Assembly (NCBI GenBank): GCA_017615245.1 | Contig: JAGAAL010000049.1 | Coordinates: 1 to 64,000 of the forward strand | Reading direction: 5' to 3' | Origin: Bacteroidaceae bacterium | GTDB lineage: Bacteria; Bacteroidota; Bacteroidia; Bacteroidales; Bacteroidaceae | DNA: 64,000 nt | Shown here: positions 17,651-24,757 of the stretch, piece by piece | Layout: every line of letters starts with the position of its first letter | Numbering within the stretch: position 1 is the stretch's first letter | Notes under the pieces: generated by a model | The model's database searches: none | What the model was told of the DNA's origin: nothing | The model's input: only the letters and a program-made list of their open reading frames with translations | Translations under genes and position numbers: made by a program

Positions 17651-18714
17651 TCAAATATCATCTTTACGGTTGCAAATCCTGCTGCTACCTTGTTTGCGAT
17701 GGTGCCGTCAGCCTTGACTGGACCGCAGATGGTGGCTGGTGAACCCCATGCAGAGTCGAAGATGTAGATGTCGCCACGTGTCGGGTCAACATTGATACCT
17801 ACAGGGCTTGAGAACTGACTGATGTCGGTGAGAGGGGTTTCGGTCTTGGTTGCGAGGTCATAGACGAAGGCTTTCTTCGTGTCGGGCAGGTAGTACTCTG
17901 AGTAGAGCACATAGAGCTTGTTGTTGTAGGTTGCGATGAAGGTACCGCGACATACTTCGGTAGCCTCGTCGGTCTTGGTGTCGATACGCTGAACGGTAGC
18001 ATAGACATAGTCGGCAGGATCGAGCTTTGGTGAACCTGCATAGTTACCGTTAGATACGATGTAGACGTTACCATCGTCGGCTACAACGCTTTCTGTGTAA
18101 GGATTGAGCAGCACGGTGATGTCTTTCTTCTTTGTGAAGGTCTTCTCGTCGACTACAGCGACTGTGTTACCTGCTCCGTAACCACTACAGTTGGCATAGA
18201 GTTTACCGTTTGCGTAGCTCAGACCTTCTGGGTAGGCGCCTACCTCAACAGTACCTGTGATGCTGTAGTTGGTGGTGTCGATACGTGTGATGCATCCGTC
18301 GTAAGCGGTTACATATACATTACCGTTCACACCTGCCATATAGCGTGGCTGGGTTGGAGTTTCGCCTTTCATGAATGGGATGGTCTTGATGACCTTCATG
18401 TTCTTGTCGAGTACAACGAGCTTGGATGAACCGGTAACGGTTACGTAATACTTTGAGCCGTACTTGATGATGTCTTGAGCCAAGTCGCCAAGACCTTCGT
18501 TGTTAGCTGCAGCGTAGAGGTCGGCTGTGATAGCATGGGTGGAGATGTCGTAACGCATGATGGATGCATCGTTTCCTCCCCAGTTACCTGTGTTGAGAAC
18601 TACGGCTGAAGTACTTGGAGTGATGACTACTGGGCTGTTGTCGTCATCGTCTTCGCTACAAGCTGCAAATGTGATAGCAGCGAGCGCAAGTGCATAAATT
18701 GCATACTTTTTCAT
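17647..18714 (-). CDS. btuG: Surface cobalamin-binding beta-propeller lipoprotein (BtuG-like)
   Basis: The 355-residue lipoprotein has the lipobox ITFAAC followed at once by SEDDDD. Acidic residues directly after the lipidated Cys form the surface-export signal of Bacteroidetes lipoproteins, so it is probably exposed on the cell surface. The body is a YncE/DUF5074-type seven-bladed propeller with repeated blades such as VVALNTGNWGG, GEYPEGLSY-like and DGNVYIVSNGN. BtuG of Bacteroides is a propeller lipoprotein that captures B12 with very high affinity and caps BtuB; position between btuB and btuF supports the same job. It starts 28 bases after the btuB stop and is read through into btuF. Confidence 0.88.
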   Translation of the reverse strand: MKKYAIYALALAAITFAACSEDDDDNSPVVITPSTSAVVLNTGNWGGNDASIMRYDISTHAITADLYAAANNEGLGDLAQDIIKYGSKYYVTVTGSSKLVVLDKNMKVIKTIPFMKGETPTQPRYMAGVNGNVYVTAYDGCITRIDTTNYSITGTVEVGAYPEGLSYANGKLYANCSGYGAGNTVAVVDEKTFTKKKDITVLLNPYTESVVADDGNVYIVSNGNYAGSPKLDPADYVYATVQRIDTKTDEATEVCRGTFIATYNNKLYVLYSEYYLPDTKKAFVYDLATKTETPLTDISQFSSPVGINVDPTRGDIYIFDSAWGSPATICGPVKADGTIANKVAAGFATVKMIFE

Positions 18715-18742
18715 TTTTGTGTTGATTTAATTGATTTGTTGA

Positions 18743-20695
18743 TTAAAATGAATATTGTATAGTGAATTGATAATTTCGTCCTGGCATTGGGTAGAAGCGT
18801 ACCACTTCATAGTTTTTGTTCCCGATGTTGCGGATGTCGCCCTGCAAGCGTAAACGGCTCTTGCCGAAGTTGAACGTGCGGTAGAGGCTTACTGAGTGGT
18901 CAGCGTAGCCTTTCATGCGCGTGGTTGGCAAGTTGATCTGCATGTTGTAACGCTGTCCTGTCCAGATGAGGTTGTACGTCAGACAGACGATAGGGTGCTC
19001 GAGGGTGATGCTGGCGCTACCTGAATGGAGTGGGGTGTAGGGCAGCTGGTCGTGCCATGAAGCTAACGAGCGGTCGGTCACATCGTGCGCATCCATATAA
19101 TTATAGGTGGCAGAGGCATACCAACAGACTTTCTGCACCCCGCCTTGTGCTGATAATGTGATGTCTACCCCTTTCGTTTCAACCTTTCCGATGTTGAACA
19201 TCGTCCAGAAGAACATCTTGGGAATCGCGACAATCTTGTCGGTCACCCCTCCGTAGTAAGCGTCTGCGGAGATGTTGACATAGGTGAGCCAACCGCTGAA
19301 GGATTCACTCCACACCGTTCCCAGATTCCACTGCTGCGTCTTTTCGGGTTGCAGGTTACGATTGCCGAGCATGAGATAGTAGAGGTCGTTGAACGTTGGG
19401 TTGCGGAAGATATCTTTATAGGAGGCACGTAGGCGCCAGTTCGTGTGGTTGAGCAGACGCATGCTTACACTCACGGCTGGTGACAGGCGATGACGGTCGT
19501 CGGCAGGCTTGTCTTCTTTTGCTTCCTCGATAATCACGGTGTTGAGCAGTGATGCTGTAGCTGTGAAACGACCTGCAGTATAACGGCTTGCTAAGGCGGT
19601 CAGCAGGGTATAACGGGACGGGAAGATACACTGAGGCGTGTTGGCATGAAGGTAGTTGTAACCCATGTCTTGCGCGAGACTCACTTCCCATCTGTCAGTC
19701 GGCTGATGCCAGAGAACTGCACTTGCGTAGAGTTCGGTCTGACGGAAGCGGTCGTCTACCTCGCGTGCGATATCTTTATCGGTGTATTGGCTCCAGGTCC
19801 AGTTGTACTTAGCGCTGGCACGTAGTTTCCAACGGTCGGACAGATGGTTCTCGTAGTTGAGTTGTCCGAAATAGTTGCGGTCGTGACTGCGTTCGGCAGC
19901 ATAGGGATTGTCATAGACTACACTGCCAGGAAGTCCACGGTCGCTATCAAAGAGGTAAGCCTTCACATTCAGCGTCTGGTTAGCGGTTGGTAACCACGTC
20001 AGGTTGAGTTCGCCTCTCCATGCATTGATGTCGCTATTGTTGCGTTTCTCGTCGATCGATTTCGAACCGTTCATCATGTGGAAGCGATAGACTCCATCCG
20101 CACGTTGATAGTCCGCATAGGCTGAGAAATGGAGTTTCGGACTGATGAAGGAACGGAAGAGCAGGGTAGGGTTGACCAGCCCATAGGAGCCTGTGCGGAA
20201 CCTCGCCATACTTTCGGTTGAAAGGTTTTGGGTTGAGATGTTGAGCACACCAGCCGAGGCTGTCTGTTTAGCCGACTGGAAGATATTGTCGCTCTGTCCG
20301 ATGGTGAGGGAGAGACTCTCCACGTTATCTATGGCATAACGGCTGATATCGACCTGTCCCGTCTGACAGTCGCTTACTGCCACTCCGTCATACATCACTG
20401 CTGTGTGCTGGGCACCAAGGCTGCGCACACTGATGGTCTTCAGTCCGCCGATTCCCCCATAGTCTTTCACCTGCACGCCCGACATGTGTTTCACCGCATC
20501 GCTCACAGCATTGATGCCCATCCGCTCCAATTCCTCACGCTCGAAGGTCTGGATAGGCGTAGCGGCACGTTCGGCATCCCTGAGCCTACGTGCGTTTACC
20601 TCTACGGTGTCGATAGTGATGTTTTGGGCAGATAGCAGCGATGTGTGGCAACACAATACCGTTATAAGCCACATGGTGGTATACAATCTTCTCAT
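18743..20695 (-). CDS. btuB: TonB-dependent cobalamin receptor (BtuB-like)
   Basis: The outer-membrane receptor is 650 residues from the ATG at 20695, which begins with a clear signal peptide (MRRLYTTMWLITVLC). A plug domain covers about residues 40-150 (RERMGINAVSDAVKHM-like, GGLKTISVRSLGAQHTAVMYDG), then a 22-strand barrel ending in an aromatic residue (FTIQYSF). A TTG at 20782 would add 29 residues, but those codons are the B12 box of the riboswitch, so that start is rejected. Substrate assignment to cobalamin rests on the riboswitch upstream and on btuG and btuF downstream. Confidence 0.93.
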   Translation of the reverse strand: MRRLYTTMWLITVLCCHTSLLSAQNITIDTVEVNARRLRDAERAATPIQTFEREELERMGINAVSDAVKHMSGVQVKDYGGIGGLKTISVRSLGAQHTAVMYDGVAVSDCQTGQVDISRYAIDNVESLSLTIGQSDNIFQSAKQTASAGVLNISTQNLSTESMARFRTGSYGLVNPTLLFRSFISPKLHFSAYADYQRADGVYRFHMMNGSKSIDEKRNNSDINAWRGELNLTWLPTANQTLNVKAYLFDSDRGLPGSVVYDNPYAAERSHDRNYFGQLNYENHLSDRWKLRASAKYNWTWSQYTDKDIAREVDDRFRQTELYASAVLWHQPTDRWEVSLAQDMGYNYLHANTPQCIFPSRYTLLTALASRYTAGRFTATASLLNTVIIEEAKEDKPADDRHRLSPAVSVSMRLLNHTNWRLRASYKDIFRNPTFNDLYYLMLGNRNLQPEKTQQWNLGTVWSESFSGWLTYVNISADAYYGGVTDKIVAIPKMFFWTMFNIGKVETKGVDITLSAQGGVQKVCWYASATYNYMDAHDVTDRSLASWHDQLPYTPLHSGSASITLEHPIVCLTYNLIWTGQRYNMQINLPTTRMKGYADHSVSLYRTFNFGKSRLRLQGDIRNIGNKNYEVVRFYPMPGRNYQFTIQYSF

Positions 20696-20749
20696 CCGAA
20701 ATGTGTCATCCTGTCCTTTCCTCGAGGACGAGTTCAACAAAGATGCGTC

Positions 20750-20960
20750 TTGCAGGTCTTCTGACTTACCGCCCTTGTCCAAACGTCTTCCCGAAAAAAC
20801 AGACTTTAGTTTCTAGATTTTTAGACTCTAGCATTTTTAGCCCTCCTTTTCAGTGACATCATGTTTGGCTGGTAAAGCGGCTTACAGCAGCGGGACTGTT
20901 CAGGACTTTCACCTGATTCCCTTTTAATCCATGCGAAGTGAAAATACTTCGTGTGGAACA
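20750..20960 (-). promoter_or_regulatory. Cobalamin riboswitch
   Basis: On the minus strand the leader contains the conserved cobalamin-aptamer core at about 20927-20880: AAAGGGAATCAGGTGAAAG, then CCTGAACAGTCCCGCTGC and TGTAAGC. The 3' B12 box GTCAGAAGACCTGC lies at about 20766-20752. A hairpin CGAAGT/ACTTCG sits at 20934-20951. The start codon of btuB follows the B12 box by 56 bases, with a GTCCT/AGGAC hairpin between that could serve as the expression platform. It is expected to lower btuB-btuG-btuF expression when B12 is plentiful. Confidence 0.95.
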
Positions 20961-20969
20961 AAACTGATG

Positions 20970-20977
20970 CAAAGGTA
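20970..20977 (-). promoter_or_regulatory. Promoter -7 element of the btu operon
   Basis: Minus-strand TACCTTTG ends about seven bases before the expected 5' end of the riboswitch. The 7-bp tandem repeat at 20984-21011 occupies the usual -33 region. Confidence 0.7.
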
Positions 20978-20983
20978 CAAAAA

Positions 20984-21011
20984 GTTTAGAGTTTAGAGTT
21001 TAGAGTTTAGA
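20984..21011. repeat. Four tandem copies of GTTTAGA
   Basis: Four perfect 7-bp units lie between the divergent btu promoter and the CotH-like gene, overlapping the -33 region of the btu promoter. The same word, or its complement CTCTAAA, recurs at 38751-38771 and around 43015-43035. Confidence 0.9.
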
Positions 21012-21061
21012 GATTTTTGTGTTTTAGTCTTCGTTTTCGTTTTCGTTTTGAGTTTTTTCCT

Positions 21062-21069
21062 TAACTTTG
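21062..21069 (+). promoter_or_regulatory. Promoter -7 element of the CotH-like gene
   Basis: TAACTTTG lies 22 bases before the ATG at 21092. No TTTG occurs at the standard distance upstream, where there is a CGTTTT tandem tract. Confidence 0.6.
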
Positions 21070-21091
21070 CAATCTCAAATTGTCAAATTCC

Positions 21092-23998
21092 ATGAGACGA
21101 TTGGTTGCGATACTCTGTATGTGTGCTGTAGCCCTGACGACTACGGCTCAGCGTATTGTGATCAATGAGGTACAGGTAGCGAATGTGGACATGTTTATCG
21201 ATCCGTCGTTCAACTACGGTGCTTGGGTGGAACTCTATAACACGACAGCCGATACACTCTATTTGACCAACTGCACACTTTGGCATACCGATGCAGAGGG
21301 AACGATGAAGCAACAGAAACTCACAGCCCTGCATGGCATGCTCCCTCCCCACGGATTCTGCAATCTGTGGTTCGACCACAACTACAAGGACGGATATTAC
21401 GGTTCAGGGTCGAAGCAGCAGATACCTTTCAAACTGGATATGGACGGAGGAATGCTGGAGTTGCATGATGCCCTCGGCGACTTGCTGGATGCGGTTGCTT
21501 ATCCACCTGCCATTCCACGCTGTTCGTTTGCCCGACTGACAGATGGAGGAATTGAGTGGGGTACAACATCGACACCCACGCCTCGGCGTAGCAACGAGGG
21601 AAGTCTGTTTGCTGACGAACGTCTTGATATGCCGCAGATAGACGTGAAGGGTGGGGTGTTCAGCGAACCATTCTCGTTCCAAGTCGATATCCCCTCAGGT
21701 ACCACCTTATATTATAATACAGGTGGCGCAACACCTATTCCTAGTAAGAGTCCTGTATCGGCTGACGGACATTTTACAGTTGATGAGACTTGCATCTACC
21801 GTTTCATGCTTGTGAAAGACGGCTATCTCAACAGTCCTGTTGCTACTCGTACGTTCATCCGCCAAGACCGCAACTACTACCTGCCTATCGTGAGTGTGAC
21901 AACCCATCCTCAGAACCTCTTCGGTGATTCTATCGGTCTGTATGTGGGTGGCGTGAATGGTCGGATTGACAACCATCAGTCGCGTCCGATGAATCAGAAT
22001 ATGGACTGGGAACGCCCCGTGAACGTGGAGTATTTCATTCCTGACGAAGAGGACAGATGGTATGAGGCGCTGAATCAAGGCGCTACCTTCTCTATTTTTG
22101 GAGGATGGACACGGTTCAATGATGGTGATAGCATCTTCCAGTTCAAGACCTCGTTCAAACTCAAGGCTGAGAAGATACACGAATGGCAGACGTTCTATCC
22201 CTATCCGGTCTTTGCCGCCAAACCCTACATCAAGAACAAAACCCTGCTGGTGCGTAACGGCGGACAGGACCAGTATGCACGTCTCAAGGATGCAGCCTTG
22301 CAGGAACTCATCTACAGTAGCGGCATCTGGCTCGACTGTCAGGCTACACAACCTGCCCACATCTTCCTCGACGGGCGGTATCTGGGCATGATGAACCTGC
22401 GTGAGGCCAGCAACCGCAATTTCGCTTACAGCAACTACGGCATTGGGAGCGATGAGGTAGACCAATGGGAAAACGAATTCGAGGTGATGGCAGGCACTCG
22501 AGCCGTCTATGACCGTTGGTACAAGCTGAGTCAGCAATTGGCGGCCAGTCCCACAAACGAATCGCTGTGGCAGTCACTCTGCGATATCGTCGATGTGGAT
22601 GAATACTGCAATTATATGGCTGCAGAAATCTATATGGGCAATCTTGACTGGCTGCGAGGGGGATTGAAGAACATCAAGGGATTCCGCTGCAGCAATGATG
22701 ACGGCAAGATTCACGTTGTGCTGTTCGACCTCGACGGCTGTTTTGGCGATACCGACATGATTGTGCAGCTGTTTGAGAAAGGGAAAGGTCGTCAGGTCGA
22801 GATTTTCCAGAACATGCTGAAATACCAACCGTTTCGTCAGCAGTTCATCGATGCATACTGCATGATGGGTGGAAGCGTGTTCTTGCCCGATCGTTGTCTG
22901 CCTATTATTCGCCAGATGGCAGCCACAACCCAACCTGCCCTAGAGTGGGAAGGGAACGACCCGATGGAACGAGCCGAAAGCCTCTGTGACATCCTCACCG
23001 ACCGCAAGAACCAGCATGAGAAGCGTATCGCCAGCCTGAAGAAACAATTCAATCTGACAGGAGAACTGAAGGTGAACATTGAGACCTCCACACCCCACGC
23101 ACGCCTGTTGCTCAACGGATGTGAGATACCTACAGCCCGTTTCTCTGGCAGTCTGTTCGGAACGACCGAATTGACAGCGCTCACACCAGCAGGCTATGAA
23201 TTTGAAGGTTGGCAAGTCGATGATGAGGTTGTATCTACTGACACCGTCCTCGACCTGCGTTCCCTGAAGCTAGGTTCCCTTTCATCCGTTGTGGCATTAT
23301 TCCGTTCTCTCCCTCTCGGAGAGGCTGGTGGCGGGATTCCTGTTCGCATCAACGAAGTCTCAGCAGGTAATGACATCTACATCAGCGACTATCAGAAGAA
23401 GAGCGACTGGATAGAACTCTACAACACCACCGACTCCGTCATCAACCTCGCAGGCATGTATCTCAGCGACAATCCCGCGAAGCCACAGAAATATCAACTT
23501 CCGTCTCGGGACGGTGGAACCATTCCTCCTCACGGCTATCGTATCGTGTGGTGCGACAATCGTGATCCGCTTACCGACCTTCACGCAGGGTTCAAATTAG
23601 CCAACACCGACAGCGCATTCATCAGCATCCAGGCAGCAGATGGCTCATGGGCAGACAGCCTCCGCTATCAGGCACAGGGACGTTGGCAATCTTTCGGACG
23701 TTATCCCGATGGTGCAGACAATGTAGCTTTGCTCGACCGCATCACCATTGAGCAACCCAATCATATCCTGACCCATACCCACCTCGTTCCTATCGTACCT
23801 ACCGATATAAACCCACAGAGTGCCCTTCCCATGAGGGAGGGATTAGGGGTAGGCCGAGAGGGCAGGGGAGAGGTTCTTGTCCAATATTATAACCTCAGCG
23901 GCCAGCGACTTCGTCAGCCCACCGATGCACCCATCGTCATCCGTCGCATCATTTATCCTGATGGAACCACGAAAAGCATAAAAATGTCCAACAGATAG
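21092..23998 (+). CDS. Exported CotH-like kinase-fold protein with lamin-tail domains
   Basis: The protein is 968 residues from ATG 21092, chosen because it starts a good signal peptide (MRRLVAILCMCAVALTTTAQ); a TTG 12 bases earlier is unlikely. A lamin-tail domain comes first (about 22-130: IVINEVQVAN, GAWVELYNTT). A CotH-type region covers about 290-650 (KNKTLLVRNGGQDQYARLKD, YLGMMNLREASNRNF, NYMAAEIYMGNLDW, VVLFDLDGCFGDTD). A second lamin-tail domain covers about 770-890 (VRINEVSAGND, DWIELYNTTDSVINLAG). CotH proteins are atypical kinases that phosphorylate secreted proteins; activity here is unproven. The tail YYNLSGQRLRQ resembles the shared exoprotein tail. Two GA-rich palindromic words are translated in frame near 23310 (SLPLGEAGGG) and 23825-23870 (PMREGLGVGREGRGE). 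Confidence 0.85.
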   Translation: MRRLVAILCMCAVALTTTAQRIVINEVQVANVDMFIDPSFNYGAWVELYNTTADTLYLTNCTLWHTDAEGTMKQQKLTALHGMLPPHGFCNLWFDHNYKDGYYGSGSKQQIPFKLDMDGGMLELHDALGDLLDAVAYPPAIPRCSFARLTDGGIEWGTTSTPTPRRSNEGSLFADERLDMPQIDVKGGVFSEPFSFQVDIPSGTTLYYNTGGATPIPSKSPVSADGHFTVDETCIYRFMLVKDGYLNSPVATRTFIRQDRNYYLPIVSVTTHPQNLFGDSIGLYVGGVNGRIDNHQSRPMNQNMDWERPVNVEYFIPDEEDRWYEALNQGATFSIFGGWTRFNDGDSIFQFKTSFKLKAEKIHEWQTFYPYPVFAAKPYIKNKTLLVRNGGQDQYARLKDAALQELIYSSGIWLDCQATQPAHIFLDGRYLGMMNLREASNRNFAYSNYGIGSDEVDQWENEFEVMAGTRAVYDRWYKLSQQLAASPTNESLWQSLCDIVDVDEYCNYMAAEIYMGNLDWLRGGLKNIKGFRCSNDDGKIHVVLFDLDGCFGDTDMIVQLFEKGKGRQVEIFQNMLKYQPFRQQFIDAYCMMGGSVFLPDRCLPIIRQMAATTQPALEWEGNDPMERAESLCDILTDRKNQHEKRIASLKKQFNLTGELKVNIETSTPHARLLLNGCEIPTARFSGSLFGTTELTALTPAGYEFEGWQVDDEVVSTDTVLDLRSLKLGSLSSVVALFRSLPLGEAGGGIPVRINEVSAGNDIYISDYQKKSDWIELYNTTDSVINLAGMYLSDNPAKPQKYQLPSRDGGTIPPHGYRIVWCDNRDPLTDLHAGFKLANTDSAFISIQAADGSWADSLRYQAQGRWQSFGRYPDGADNVALLDRITIEQPNHILTHTHLVPIVPTDINPQSALPMREGLGVGREGRGEVLVQYYNLSGQRLRQPTDAPIVIRRIIYPDGTTKSIKMSNR

Positions 23999-24015
23999 AC
24001 AAATCGGCAGTAAAT

Positions 24016-24059
24016 TTTGTCAGTTTGTCATTTCCTTTCTATTGGCACAATAGTTTGCA
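24016..24059 (+). promoter_or_regulatory. Possible stress-regulated promoter of the Hsp20 gene
   Basis: Two direct copies of TTTGTCA (24016-24022 and 24024-24030) precede TGGCAC (24043-24048) and TTGCA (24055-24059). This resembles a sigma-54 -24/-12 promoter, but the spacer is one base longer than the consensus. No normal TAnnTTTG box is found before the gene. Confidence 0.4.
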
Positions 24060-24143
24060 TTTAGTATGAGTGAACGCTGAGCGAAAGCAGAGCGGTTCAG
24101 AAATGAATTAATGTTTAACAAATAAAAATAGGAGGAAATGATT

Positions 24144-24569
24144 ATGTTACCAGTAATGTTTCACAACAGTTGGTTTCCAACAGTATTCGACGATTTTATG
24201 AACTCTGACTATGTGCCACGTGCCAACAGCACCGCACCTGCAGTAAATGTAAAAGAAGACGAAAAAGCCTACACGATGGAACTTGCAGCTCCAGGTATCA
24301 AGAAGGAATTCTGCCGCGTCTCAATCAACGATGAAGGTAACTTGAGTATCGCCATCGAAAACAAGACCGAGCATAAGGAAAGTGACCACAAGCACCACTA
24401 TCTGCGTCGTGAGTTCTCATACACCAACTACGAGCAGGCATACACATTGCCAGACGATGTTGAGAAAGACAAGATTTCTGCAAAGGTAGAGAATGGTATC
24501 CTCACCGTTGTCATGCCGAAAGCAGCTAAAGAAGAGAAGAAAATCTCAAAGAACATCACTGTTTCTTAA
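24144..24569 (+). CDS. Small heat-shock protein, Hsp20/alpha-crystallin family
   Basis: The protein is 141 residues from ATG 24144. That start is preferred over ATG 24138 because AGGAGGA at 24130-24136 lies seven bases from it but only one from the other. The alpha-crystallin domain covers about residues 30-140 (VNVKEDEKAYTMELAAPGIK, YTLPDDVEKDKISAKVENGI) and carries the GILTVVMPK form of the conserved GVLxxxxPK motif, followed by a short tail. It acts as an ATP-independent holdase for unfolding proteins in the cytosol. The strong ribosome-binding site is unusual for this genome. It is monocistronic, with a terminator at 24591. Confidence 0.97.
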   Translation: MLPVMFHNSWFPTVFDDFMNSDYVPRANSTAPAVNVKEDEKAYTMELAAPGIKKEFCRVSINDEGNLSIAIENKTEHKESDHKHHYLRREFSYTNYEQAYTLPDDVEKDKISAKVENGILTVVMPKAAKEEKKISKNITVS

Positions 24570-24590
24570 AGGTTTCTGAAACGTACACCA

Positions 24591-24621
24591 AGCGACACTA
24601 TTTTAGTGCCGCTTTTTTTTT
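24591..24621 (+). terminator. Rho-independent terminator of the Hsp20 gene
   Basis: AGCGACACTA and TAGTGCCGCT form a stem with a short TTT loop and one mismatch, followed by a run of nine T. Confidence 0.9.
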
Positions 24622-24650
24622 GTTGCGAAAGCAATTTGGCATGAATTGCA

Positions 24651-24716
24651 AAACTTGTTGAGAACTTTTAATAACTTTTCATTGCGGAATGAAAATAAAT
24701 GCTTAGCTTTGCAGTC
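24651..24716 (+). promoter_or_regulatory. Promoter block duplicated at 1227-1292
   Basis: ATTG at 24681-24684, a 19-bp spacer and TAGCTTTG at 24704-24711 form a standard promoter. AAAACT, AGAACT and ATAACT upstream are spaced at 10-11 bp. Only three bases differ from the block in front of the HExxH exoprotein at 1313. Confidence 0.75.
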
Positions 24717-24757
24717 AGTTCTGCACTGATAATCAGGTTTGCGGGGTGTATAAAAAG

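Noticed and set aside
20695..20782. A TTG start giving btuB 29 extra residues
   Set aside because: The extra codons are the conserved B12 box and expression platform of the riboswitch, and ATG 20695 opens a proper signal peptide.
20984..21011. Possible CRISPR-like array of 7-bp repeats
   Set aside because: The units are perfect tandems without spacers, so this is a short tandem repeat.
21707..22537. A 276-codon minus-strand open frame
   Set aside because: It is antisense to the CotH-like gene and shows no recognisable domain or plausible start region.
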